Below are positions 15,692 to 22,819 of a DNA stretch of 29,018 nt, in pieces. Both the position numbers and the translations under genes were made by a program. The notes beneath the pieces were generated by a model that searched no databases, was not told the DNA's origin, and saw nothing but the letters and a program-made list of their open reading frames with translations. How positions within the stretch are numbered: the first letter of the stretch is position 1; each line of letters opens with the position of its first letter. The DNA is from Micavibrio_C sp964577255 (GTDB lineage: Bacteria; Pseudomonadota; Alphaproteobacteria; Micavibrionales; Micavibrionaceae), in assembly GCA_964577255.1 (NCBI GenBank), contig CAZNYM010000022.1, positions 1 through 29,018 of the forward strand, in the 5' to 3' direction.

Positions 15692-15958
15692 ATGGCCGAT
15701 CTTCGCAGGCAGTTTTGCGGCGATTACCGCCTGACGACCGCCGAGATCATCTACCACCGCCCGGACGATCCGTGGCTGCTGCAATCCTACATCTGGCAGG
15801 AATACGACGTCGCGCCCCGCTATCCCGTCCTGCGCCATTTCCTTGATTTCTGGACCCGTGAGATCGACGGCAAGCTGCACTCGGTCTATGTCGCCTCGCA
15901 GCGCCTGATCACGCCCGGCGAAGCACGGTTCTTAACTGCCGAGCTTACGCTGCAGTAG
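15692..15958 (+). CDS. Usg-family protein
   Basis: Member of the Usg-like family, small alphaproteobacterial proteins whose function is not established. The 88-aa product shows the family pattern: YRLTTAEIIYHRPDDPWLLQSYIWQEYD, then PRYPVLRHFLDFWTREIDGKLHSVYVASQRLITPGE. The ATG at 15692 is preceded by AGGAGGC. An ATG at 15629 in the same frame would add 21 basic residues and lacks a ribosome-binding site. Its last 14 bases overlap the convergent rhodanese gene. Confidence 0.88.
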   Translation: MADLRRQFCGDYRLTTAEIIYHRPDDPWLLQSYIWQEYDVAPRYPVLRHFLDFWTREIDGKLHSVYVASQRLITPGEARFLTAELTLQ

Positions 15959-16274
15959 CAACGGGCACTCCCGCTTGCTGGCAAGCTACCAGACCGCCTT
16001 CAATCACATGCAGATTTTTAAATCCCTCGGCTTCCAGCAACTCAGCGGCCTTGCGGGCACGCACACCGGCCTTGCACAGAACATAAACGGGCGTGGTCTC
16101 GCTTACCTGCGCCTTCTCCTTAAGCACCGCCGCCGAAACTTGATCCAGCGGTAAAAGAATATGCGCGCACGCCAGCGCGCACGCCGCATGCTCGGCCGGT
16201 GTGCGGACGTCGAGAACAACCGATCCGGGAGGCAAAGGAAAATCAAAAATGTTGGCGTGCACGGATGAAATCAT
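15945..16274 (-). CDS. Rhodanese-domain sulfurtransferase-like protein
   Basis: Single rhodanese domain, 109 aa, cytoplasmic. Such proteins carry sulfane sulfur as a Cys persulfide. The domain shows VVLDVRTPAEHAACALACAHILLPL (about 19-43) and the active-site loop with Cys at about residue 68 (VLCKAGVRARKAAELL), then GFKNLHVIEGGL. The start at 16274 gives the expected length. The reading frame continues upstream through the scaffold gap, but that part is antisense to the methyltransferase. No Shine-Dalgarno sequence is seen, and a TATAAA lies about 9 bases upstream of the ATG, so the mRNA may be leaderless. The substrate partner is unknown. Confidence 0.88.
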   Translation of the reverse strand: MISSVHANIFDFPLPPGSVVLDVRTPAEHAACALACAHILLPLDQVSAAVLKEKAQVSETTPVYVLCKAGVRARKAAELLEAEGFKNLHVIEGGLVACQQAGVPVATAA

Positions 16275-16328
16275 GATCTTGTTTTTATATGTTTCATTTA
16301 CCCTTGGCAATAGATTACGCTTGAATTC

Positions 16329-17534
16329 ATGAACGCATGGCAAGAGTTGAATAATTCCACAATCCGTGCCTTCATCGCCGCGCACGAAGGCGAAGACGTC
16401 GCAGCGCTGGCGCTGCGCGCCCTCCCCGAAGGATGGCCGCGCGCCCTGGTGCTCGACCAGATCCGCGCCCGGCAGAAGGCGCGGCGCAAGATCCCGGCAT
16501 GGTGCGCGCATCCGGATGTGATCCTGCCGCACCCTGAAACAATCGAGCAGGCTTCCTCCGCCGCCACCGCCGCATTCAAATCCTCCTTGGTAAACGGTGA
16601 CGCCTTCGCCGACCTCACCGCCGGCGCGGGGATCGATACGGCGGCGCTGGCCCGGAATTTCAAAAGCGGTTTTGCGGTGGAATCGNNNNNNNNNNAATCG
16701 GATCCTCACAGCGCAGCGCTTTTGTCTCACAACCTGCCTTTATTGACGAGCACGCCACTCACCATCATCAATGATCGTGCGGAAACGGCGCTTGCGGCAC
16801 TGCCGCCCCTGGATCTTGTCTATCTCGACCCGCAGCGCCGCGCAGGGCAAAAGCGCGGCATCATCGCCCTGAAGGACACGAGCCCCGATGTCACCGCCCT
16901 GCTGCCTGTCTTGCGCGCGCGGGCAAAATCCGTCCTTCTCAAAACCTCGCCCATGCTCGATATCGATCGCGCATTTGCGGAACTGGGGGGTGCGGCCGCC
17001 GTTCACATCGTCGAATGGCGCGGCGAATGCCGCGAAGTCCTGTACCTCATGACGGATTTCGCCGGCGAAACGCCGGTCCATGCCCATGTGATCGACGATG
17101 AGGGCGCCGCCCTGCACAGCTTTACCCTGACACGCGCGCAGGAAAACGCAGCGCAGGCGACATACGCGCCACCGGCCACGTACCTTTACGAACCCGGCCC
17201 CGCGCTCATGAAAAGCGGCGGTTTCAACCTGATCGCGCAGCGTTACGGTCTCGCCAAAATGCATCCGCACACGCATCTTTATACGGCGGATGCCCTGCTG
17301 CCCGATTTTCCCGGCCGCCGCTTTGCCATCGAGAATATCGTGCCCGCGCACCGGAAAAAAATCGCGGCCGCCGTCCCGGACGGGCGCGCTCATCTGACCG
17401 TGCGCAATTTTCCGGGCCGGGCCGAGGCGCTTTTGAAATCCTGGGGGCTGGAGGAAGGCGGCGATGCGTATCTTTTCGCCTGCACGCTCGACGATGAAAC
17501 AAAAGCGGTTCTGGTGACCCGAAAGGCCGCCTAG
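16329..17534 (+). CDS. Class I SAM-dependent methyltransferase with THUMP-like C-terminal domain (contains scaffold gap)
   Basis: Probable RNA or protein methyltransferase; the substrate is unknown. The N-terminal helical region (1-90) leads to SAM motif I DLTAGAGIDTAAL (95-107), the motif-IV-like LVYLDPQRR (163-171), LKDTSPDV, and LLKTSPMLDI (203-212). The C-terminal part ends in a THUMP-like domain (FPGRAEALLKSWGLEEGGDAYLFACTL). This combination is one I know best from Bacteroidetes proteins annotated as THUMP-like methyltransferases. Ten N at 16686-16695 interrupt the acidic loop after strand 2, yet the frame is kept. The flanking repeat suggests the real gene is 15 bases shorter here. The ATG at 16329 has no clear ribosome-binding site; an alternative Met was not found nearby. 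Confidence 0.82.
   Translation: MNAWQELNNSTIRAFIAAHEGEDVAALALRALPEGWPRALVLDQIRARQKARRKIPAWCAHPDVILPHPETIEQASSAATAAFKSSLVNGDAFADLTAGAGIDTAALARNFKSGFAVESXXXXSDPHSAALLSHNLPLLTSTPLTIINDRAETALAALPPLDLVYLDPQRRAGQKRGIIALKDTSPDVTALLPVLRARAKSVLLKTSPMLDIDRAFAELGGAAAVHIVEWRGECREVLYLMTDFAGETPVHAHVIDDEGAALHSFTLTRAQENAAQATYAPPATYLYEPGPALMKSGGFNLIAQRYGLAKMHPHTHLYTADALLPDFPGRRFAIENIVPAHRKKIAAAVPDGRAHLTVRNFPGRAEALLKSWGLEEGGDAYLFACTLDDETKAVLVTRKAA
16686..16695. other. Assembly gap (10 N)
   Basis: Ten unknown bases flanked on both sides by AATCG. This is the mark of two contig ends joined by a scaffolder without merging a short overlap, not a biological feature. Confidence 0.95.
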
Positions 17535-18349
17535 AAGAACTTCCCTTTTTCACCGGTCGTCACCATGCGGCGCAGGGTTTCGCTGATCCCGGCGGTGATC
17601 AAAAGCGCAACCAGAATCTGCAAGGCGGTGCTGAGAAGACTCAGAAGAAATTGCAGGATCGCCGGCATCGCCCCGCCCATGTAAGGCCCGGCGACGATGG
17701 CTACGACCAGGTTGTAAAGGAATGTCGGCGGCAGAAAGCACACCGTCGCCACCATGATCAGGCGCAGCGAACCAATCAGCCCCGGTACGACCTTCATGTA
17801 TTCGCGCACCGGCCATTCGATCGCGAGTGGAATGTAGATCCACATCAGCTTGACCGACCAGATCAGGCCCGCCATCAGCGCAACCGCCATGACGAGGACC
17901 AGGATGCTCGATTCCTGCCCCGCGGCAGGGCCGCGCCCGGCTTCCACGGTTTCGGCCGACAGACTCGTCGAGACCGCCAGCATCCCCGCCGCCAGCAGAT
18001 TGATCAGCACGAAGAACACCGTCGCCCCCATGATGCCGCGGGCGCGGTGCCGCAGCTCGCTGATGTCTGCCTCGGCCTGGCCTGAGGGACGGAACGGCCA
18101 GCGCTGGTCGAGAAAAATCAGGCGGCAGAAATGCGCCAGCATCCACCCTTCGGCAAAAAAGGCGGGCAGCAGCACGAGCGACTGGCGTATATAAAGCGGC
18201 TGCCAGCCGTTGATCGCCACCAGCATCCCGCCGATCAGGTGCAGGAAGAACGGCACCACCGCCAGTTTCAGGAGATAATGGCGTTCCTGCCACACGCGCC
18301 TGTAACCAAGCCCGGCCGTGTCGATGAGGCTGAAAGAAGTGGAGGACAT
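17531..18349 (-). CDS. Multi-pass inner-membrane protein of unknown function
   Basis: The 272-aa product begins MSSTSFSLIDTAGLGYRRVWQERHYLLKL and has about five or six hydrophobic helices. Examples are LAVVPFFLHLIGGMLVAI, SLVLLPAFFAEGWMLAHF, ATVFFVLINLLAAGMLAV, LVLVMAVALMAGLIWSV and LIMVATVCFLPPTFLYNLVVAIV, plus a last one before the short basic C-terminus (RRMVTTGEKGKFF). I recognise no family and see no catalytic motif. The ATG at 18349 has GGGAG about 6 bases upstream. The frame also opens at 18409, but that part looks non-coding and overlaps the promoter of the opposite unit. It shares a CTAG stop overlap with the convergent methyltransferase. Confidence 0.75.
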   Translation of the reverse strand: MSSTSFSLIDTAGLGYRRVWQERHYLLKLAVVPFFLHLIGGMLVAINGWQPLYIRQSLVLLPAFFAEGWMLAHFCRLIFLDQRWPFRPSGQAEADISELRHRARGIMGATVFFVLINLLAAGMLAVSTSLSAETVEAGRGPAAGQESSILVLVMAVALMAGLIWSVKLMWIYIPLAIEWPVREYMKVVPGLIGSLRLIMVATVCFLPPTFLYNLVVAIVAGPYMGGAMPAILQFLLSLLSTALQILVALLITAGISETLRRMVTTGEKGKFF

Positions 18350-18398
18350 CCCTGCTCCCGCGAAAAAACGGCCTTCATTGTCGCACGGTTCATTTTCT

Positions 18399-18428
18399 TT
18401 GACAATCAAGCCCCTGTACTGCTACGGT
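18399..18428 (+). promoter_or_regulatory. Promoter of the Trp leader and ligase gene
   Basis: A perfect TTGACA (18399-18404), an 18-base spacer and TACGGT (18423-18428, three of six). The -10 ends six bases before the leader-peptide ATG at 18435, so transcription should start at or next to that ATG. From memory, the rhizobial trpL leader is also read from a leaderless transcript. Confidence 0.5.
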
Positions 18429-18434
18429 AACACC

Positions 18435-18485
18435 ATGAACACGCAAAACCGCGCTTTTTCCCGATTTTGGTGGTGGACCTTTTAA
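18435..18485 (+). CDS. Tryptophan leader peptide (trpL-type)
   Basis: A 16-codon ORF encoding MNTQNRAFSRFWWWTF and stop. Three consecutive TGG codons (18468-18476) sit just before the stop and inside RNA segment 1 of an attenuator. The MNT start and WWW run resemble rhizobial trpL leader peptides. Its role would be to sense charged tRNA-Trp: a ribosome stalled on the Trp codons frees segment 2 and allows read-through into the ligase gene. No gene symbol is given because the downstream gene is not trpE. Confidence 0.88.
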   Translation: MNTQNRAFSRFWWWTF

Positions 18486-18569
18486 TCCAAGGGTTCCGCC
18501 TGTTTTGCCTGTCTTCTCCTTCCGTTATTGAGAAAACCCCGGCCGGAACCCGCAAGGGCCCGGTTTTTT
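18472..18569 (+). promoter_or_regulatory. Tryptophan transcription attenuator
   Basis: All pairings of a classical attenuator can be drawn. Segment 1 (18472-18482, over the last two Trp codons and the codons just after them) pairs with segment 2 (18489-18500), allowing G-U pairs and one bulge. Segment 2 (GGGTTCCG, 18491-18498) pairs perfectly with segment 3 (CGGAACCC, 18544-18551) as antiterminator. Segment 3 pairs with segment 4 as terminator: CCGG-AA-CCC-GCAA-GGG-C-CCGG (18543-18563) followed by six T (18564-18569). An A-run at 18533-18536 can extend that stem. Read-through is expected when tRNA-Trp is undercharged. Confidence 0.87.
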
Positions 18570-18638
18570 GTTCTTCCCTGTAAATCGGCCGTCCTTGCCC
18601 CGCTTGCTCAAACCGCAGGGAAGAACCGGACCGAAACC

Positions 18639-19898
18639 ATGACCCAGGATACCAGCAAGACCCGCCGTTCGCAGGAAACACGCGCCGACCCCTCCACCAT
18701 TCTGCGCGGCTATATGATCGAGCAGACGCCCGCCATTGGCAGCGAGGTGGAAACCTTCGTCCTGCATCCCGACGGGCGGCTGATCGACGTGCCCACGCAC
18801 GACCGGATCAAAGCCGTGATGAGCAAGGCCGGCCTGCACCCCACCGCCGAGCCGCTCGCCAGCATCTTCGAGCTTAAGACAGCACCTCACAAAAACACGG
18901 GTGGCGTCATCGCCGACATGGCGTCCCAGCAAAGCCGCCTGCAGACGGTGATGGAGGTAACGGGGTTCGTCAGCCGCAGGCAGGGCTATCTGAACGACCA
19001 CAGTTTCAGGGAGGCCTACGACGCCGCGCGGCCCAATCAGGCGGTCGATTATTTTCTCAACCGCGGCGAAGAGATCTGCGCCCGCGCGCCCCTGATGACC
19101 ACCTCCGCCCAGATCAGCATTTCCTACGCCGACCCGGACCACGCTTACCGGATGGCCCGGCTGCTCATGGTCGCGACGCCCGCTCTGACCGCCCTGTGCG
19201 AAAACAGCGGCAACCGCCTCGACGGCCGGCCCTGCGCCTTCAATCCCGGCGCGACCGTGCGCCTGAGCCAGCCCGACGGGCGCGGCGGCCTTTCGCCGGT
19301 CATCAAGGCGGCCGCCGGCGCTGAAGACATGATGATACGGCAGACCATGCATATCTGCCACACGCCGATGATGCTCCATTTCAACAAAAGAGGAACCCTG
19401 CAGACGGTCGATATTCTGGGGCGCCAGCCCACGTTCTCCGAACTGGGCAGCCAGGGCCTCAATACCGTCGCCAATGCCGCGTTAAGCGAAAATGCCCAGT
19501 TCCACATGCTCAAGCTCACAACACTGCCCGACGGCACGGGCAAGCGCCTCGAGCTGCGCATGGCCGACAATGGCCCCTTCCAGCACGACGTCATGTGCCT
19601 GGTCGCGGGCGCGGTCGCCTTCCGCGACGACGCGCGCCGCGATCTTGCGGATATTTTCACGCGCGCGGGGCTCGATCCGTTCCATTACACCACCGGCGCC
19701 AGGGCCGAAGCCGCCCTGGGCGCCGTCGCCCGCGAGCGCGAAGCGGCCTGTCGGCTGCCTTACGGCGAAAGCACGGTGGGAAAGATCGCCGATGCGCTGA
19801 TCGACATCGCCATCGCTTATAACGATATCGGCGATACGGAACGGGAATCGATCATCGGCGCACGCCGCAAGCTGTATACGCGCATGAAACCGGCCTAG
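18639..19898 (+). CDS. Carboxylate-amine ligase, glutamate-cysteine ligase 2 (GCS2)-like
   Basis: The 419-aa product looks like a GCS2-type enzyme, which joins a carboxylate (often glutamate) to an amine with ATP. The recognisable pattern in order is: GSEVE at 34-38 (metal/ATP-binding Glu strand), FELKTAP at 77-83, ISISYADPDHAYRMARLL at 159-176 in the place of the HVHV strand, ALCENSGNRLDG at 185-196 like the ALSANSP loop, and RLELRMADNG at 303-312 like the late EIR strand. It is not close to the common alphaproteobacterial GshA, and the substrate is not predictable. The ATG at 18639 is chosen; the frame opens earlier, at 18528, inside the attenuator. The upstream Trp attenuator ties expression to tryptophan supply. 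It overlaps the convergent reductase gene by 4 bases. Confidence 0.72.
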   Translation: MTQDTSKTRRSQETRADPSTILRGYMIEQTPAIGSEVETFVLHPDGRLIDVPTHDRIKAVMSKAGLHPTAEPLASIFELKTAPHKNTGGVIADMASQQSRLQTVMEVTGFVSRRQGYLNDHSFREAYDAARPNQAVDYFLNRGEEICARAPLMTTSAQISISYADPDHAYRMARLLMVATPALTALCENSGNRLDGRPCAFNPGATVRLSQPDGRGGLSPVIKAAAGAEDMMIRQTMHICHTPMMLHFNKRGTLQTVDILGRQPTFSELGSQGLNTVANAALSENAQFHMLKLTTLPDGTGKRLELRMADNGPFQHDVMCLVAGAVAFRDDARRDLADIFTRAGLDPFHYTTGARAEAALGAVAREREAACRLPYGESTVGKIADALIDIAIAYNDIGDTERESIIGARRKLYTRMKPA

Positions 19899-20920
19899 TT
19901 CCCGGCGACGCCCAGCTTTTCCTGGAGCGCGCTCGAGGAGGTCGTGTACTGGAAGCGCAGGCGCTTCTCGGGATAGACGTATTTGAAAGCCGCCTGGGCC
20001 GCGAGCGCGCCTTCATGAAAACCTGAAAGGATAAGCTTGAGCTTGCCGGGATAGGTGTTGATGTCGCCGATGGCGAACAGACCCGGCGTCGCGGTTTCAA
20101 ATTTCTCGGTATCGACCGGGATCAGGTTTTCATGCAGGTTTAGGCCCCAGTCAGCCACCGGGCCCAGCTTCATCGTCAGGCCGTAAAAAGCGAGCAGGCA
20201 ATCGGCACGCACGTCCCTTTCACCCACCGTGACGGCCGTAAGCTGCCCGTCCGCGCCCTTAAGTCCCTGCAGATTACCGATTTCCAGATCCATTTTCCCT
20301 TCGGCCACCAGCGCGCGCATTTTGTTCACGCTGTCGGGCGCGGCGCGGAACTCGTCGCGGCGGTGAATCAGGATGATGCGCCTGGCAAGCGGCTGCAGGT
20401 CAAGCGCCCAGTCAAGCGCCGAATCGCCGCCTCCTGCAATAGCAATGGTCTTGCCGCGGAACGCCTCGCGCTTCTTCACAGCGAAGAACACCGACTTTCC
20501 TTCATAGGCCTCGATGCCGGGCAGCGGCGGCTTTTTGGGCACAAACGATCCGCCCCCGGCGGCAATGATGACGACTTTGGCCTCAATGACGGTTCCGGCG
20601 TCGGTGCTCACTTCCCACGATCCGTTGTCGAGACGGCGCAGGCTTTCGACCATCTGGCTGAAATGAAATACCGGCTTGAAGGGCTTGATCTGCGCCATCA
20701 GCCGGTCGGTCAGCTCCTGGCCGCTTACCACCGGCAGGCCGGGAATGTCGTAAATCGGCTTTTCCGGATAAAGCTCGGCGCACTGGCCACCCGGGCGGTC
20801 GAGAATATCGATCAGCTGCGCCTTGATGTCGAGCAGCCCCAGCTCGAAAACAGCGAACAGCCCCACCGGCCCCGCCCCGATGATCGCCGCGTCCGTGATA
20901 TGCCTTTGCGCTTCGCTCAT
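19895..20920 (-). CDS. Ferredoxin/flavodoxin-NADP+ reductase (thioredoxin-reductase-like type)
   Basis: FAD enzyme moving electrons between NADPH and ferredoxin or flavodoxin (EC 1.18.1.2 expected). The 341-aa product has an FAD-binding GAGPVG at 15-20, DRPGGQCAELYPEKPIYDIPG (41-61), an NADPH-binding GGGDSA at 163-168, HRRDEFRA, and a C-terminal FAIGDINTYPGKLKLILSGFHEGALAA. It lacks the CxxC of thioredoxin reductase and has the extra tail (YVYPEKRLRFQYTTSSSALQEKLG) seen in this FNR family. It starts 41 bases from the divergent ctaA. A TTGACA at 20953-20958 on its strand may be its -35, with the -10 at about 20928-20935 next to the ATG. Confidence 0.9.
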   Translation of the reverse strand: MSEAQRHITDAAIIGAGPVGLFAVFELGLLDIKAQLIDILDRPGGQCAELYPEKPIYDIPGLPVVSGQELTDRLMAQIKPFKPVFHFSQMVESLRRLDNGSWEVSTDAGTVIEAKVVIIAAGGGSFVPKKPPLPGIEAYEGKSVFFAVKKREAFRGKTIAIAGGGDSALDWALDLQPLARRIILIHRRDEFRAAPDSVNKMRALVAEGKMDLEIGNLQGLKGADGQLTAVTVGERDVRADCLLAFYGLTMKLGPVADWGLNLHENLIPVDTEKFETATPGLFAIGDINTYPGKLKLILSGFHEGALAAQAAFKYVYPEKRLRFQYTTSSSALQEKLGVAGN

Positions 20921-20961
20921 GATGGGGCTATAAATGGCACGTTTTCGGGGTTTGTCAAATC

Positions 20962-21954
20962 ATGCCTGCCGCGCACAAAAAACTCATCCTCTGGCTTCAC
21001 ATTTGCTGCTTCATGATCTTCGCCATGGCAGTGATTGGGGCGGTGACGCGCCTGACGGAATCGGGCCTGTCTATCACGGAATGGAAGCCCATCACGGGAG
21101 CCCTGCCACCGCTGAACGAACAGGCCTGGCAAAAGGCGTTCGCCCTCTACCAGGCCTCTCCCGAATTTGAAAAGAAGCATTTCTGGATGGACCTCGCCGC
21201 TTTCAAGAAAATCTATTTCTGGGAATGGTTGCACCGGCTGTGGGGGCGGCTGATCGGCGTGGTCTTCGCTTTGCCGCTGCTTTATTTCTGGGCGCGGCGG
21301 CAGATCCCGCCCGGTTACGGCGTCAAATTCCTGGGCGCGCTGGCGCTCGGCGGGGCGCAGGGTTTCATGGGCTGGTACATGGTGCAAAGCGGCCTGGTCG
21401 ACCGCCCGAGCGTCAGCCATTTCCGCCTGGCCGCACATCTGGGTCTGGCGCTTCTCATCTTCTCCTATCTCTGGTGGCTGGCGCTTTCGCTGGCCGACAG
21501 GCCGAAAATCGCCGTGCGCCGCGGCCTGCTTTATCACGGCTGGGGCATGCTTGCGCTGCTGGCGCTGACGATCCTGTGGGGCGCGTTCACGGCCGGGCTC
21601 GACGCCGGCATGGTCTATAACACTTTCCCGATGATGAACGAACACTGGGTGCCGCCCGAGCTGATGGCCTTCAACGGCCCGCTGCACAACATCCTGCACA
21701 CGCCCGCCGCGGTGCAGTTCGCACACCGCGTGCTGGCGCTGCTGACCTTCACGGGCATCGCGGCGTTCGCCCTGCGCCGGCGCGATTTCGCCCTGCTCGG
21801 CATGGTGTTTTTGCAGCTGGGTCTCGGAATTGTCACGATTCTCTCGCAGGTACATCTGCACGCCGCCGCCCTGCACCAGGCGGGCGCCATCGCGCTGCTC
21901 GCGCTCATGCTGCGCGCGCTGCACCGTGTGCGGATTGAGGAAAAACCCGTCTAA
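20962..21954 (+). CDS. ctaA: Heme A synthase (type 2, CtaA/Cox15)
   Basis: Membrane enzyme that oxidises the C8 methyl of heme O to give heme A for cytochrome c oxidase (aa3 type). The 330-aa product has about eight transmembrane helices. The family motifs are VIGAVTRLTESGLSITEWKPITGALPP, WEWLHRLWGRLIGVVFALP, QGFMGWYMVQSGL, SHFRLAAHLGLAL, VQFAHRVLALL and LHQAGAIALL, which supply the heme-ligand His pairs. Its presence implies a heme-A-containing terminal oxidase elsewhere in the genome. No Shine-Dalgarno sequence is visible before the ATG at 20962. The stop overlaps the convergent hypothetical gene by 4 bases. Confidence 0.96.
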   Translation: MPAAHKKLILWLHICCFMIFAMAVIGAVTRLTESGLSITEWKPITGALPPLNEQAWQKAFALYQASPEFEKKHFWMDLAAFKKIYFWEWLHRLWGRLIGVVFALPLLYFWARRQIPPGYGVKFLGALALGGAQGFMGWYMVQSGLVDRPSVSHFRLAAHLGLALLIFSYLWWLALSLADRPKIAVRRGLLYHGWGMLALLALTILWGAFTAGLDAGMVYNTFPMMNEHWVPPELMAFNGPLHNILHTPAAVQFAHRVLALLTFTGIAAFALRRRDFALLGMVFLQLGLGIVTILSQVHLHAAALHQAGAIALLALMLRALHRVRIEEKPV

Positions 21955-22709
21955 GGAGGACTGATCGCCAGGCCGGGCTGATTGGACCTGGGCACCAGCG
22001 CCAGCGGTACCTTGTCCGCCGTAGGCGTGGTCGCGTCGGCGGCGTTGTCGCGGAATTGTTCCGCCTTGGCGCTGAGCGGCAGGGCGTCTTTGTCCGCAGG
22101 TCTCTTGTCGGCGGCTTTAAGATCTTGTGCCTTATCGCCCTCTTTGAGCGATTCAAGATACGATTTCAGGTCGGCCTGCGCCACGGGCGGGCCCAGCTTC
22201 ATGCCCGTAAATCTTTTATCTTCGCTCAAGATTCTGCCGATCGTGGCGGCAGCTTCCAAGTCGTAATCGCCACCCTTGCCCTTATAGACGAAAATCGTAT
22301 CCCAGCCTTTTTCGCGGGCCGCCAGCAGCGCCTTGATATATTGAGCCTTGGTCTTGGGTTGTTCCACGGTGGCGGCGATACGGATGCTGTCGCCGTTGTC
22401 ATACACTTCCTTGCCGATATGGCCGTGCGCCTTTGTGTCGCCAGCGGAGGGGCCGCCGCCGCGCAGTTCCGCGCTGCGATCATTTTCTTTCTGTTCCTGT
22501 TTGCGGCGGGCCGCGTTTTCAGCCTGCTTTTTCTGATCGGCATCGGCGGTGCCTTCCGCAGCAGCGGCGCCTTCGCCCTGCGTGCGCAGGGTCGCGCCGT
22601 CGAATGTCTTCTGAACGTCGGGCAGGCCCTTGAACGTCAGCTTGCCGTCGCTGCCGGGAATGTCGATGCCATTGCCTAGATCGAGGCCGGGGAGTCTATC
22701 TTTTGCCAC
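21951..22709 (-). CDS. Hypothetical charged protein, possible LPD7-like segment
   Basis: The 252-aa product starts at a GTG (MAKDRLPGLDLG...). A Gly/Ala/Lys-rich charged N-terminal half (to about residue 95) has no clear fold. A compact region near 100-170 follows (KTKAQYIKALLAAREKGWDTIFVYKGKGGDYDLEAAATIG), whose helix plus KGW-x-x-I-strand pattern recalls the large polyvalent protein-associated domain LPD7. The C-terminus is low in complexity. I cannot establish that similarity by eye. There is no signal peptide or membrane segment. A CATAAT at 22749-22754 on its strand could be a -10. Confidence 0.65.
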   Translation of the reverse strand: MAKDRLPGLDLGNGIDIPGSDGKLTFKGLPDVQKTFDGATLRTQGEGAAAAEGTADADQKKQAENAARRKQEQKENDRSAELRGGGPSAGDTKAHGHIGKEVYDNGDSIRIAATVEQPKTKAQYIKALLAAREKGWDTIFVYKGKGGDYDLEAAATIGRILSEDKRFTGMKLGPPVAQADLKSYLESLKEGDKAQDLKAADKRPADKDALPLSAKAEQFRDNAADATTPTADKVPLALVPRSNQPGLAISPP

Positions 22710-22775
22710 TTAACACACACTCTTGCTTATTGCTTTTTACTTACCCGTATTATGCCATAAGCCCCTGGAAAATAA

Positions 22776-22797
22776 AAGAAAAGCGCAGCCTTTTCTT
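22776..22797 (-). terminator. Probable terminator after the glycosyltransferase gene
   Basis: On the minus strand an AAGAAAAG / CTTTTCTT stem with a 6-base loop is followed by TTTATTTT. The stem is AT-rich, so it is only moderately strong. It lies 23 bases after the glycosyltransferase stop. Confidence 0.5.
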
Positions 22798-22819
22798 AAC
22801 GCTTTGAATTTGCAGGATT

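Noticed and set aside
18528..18638. Extended ligase start in the leader region
   Set aside because: It would begin inside the attenuator terminator at a TTG and encode a basic, Pro-rich stretch; translation from there is incompatible with the hairpin.
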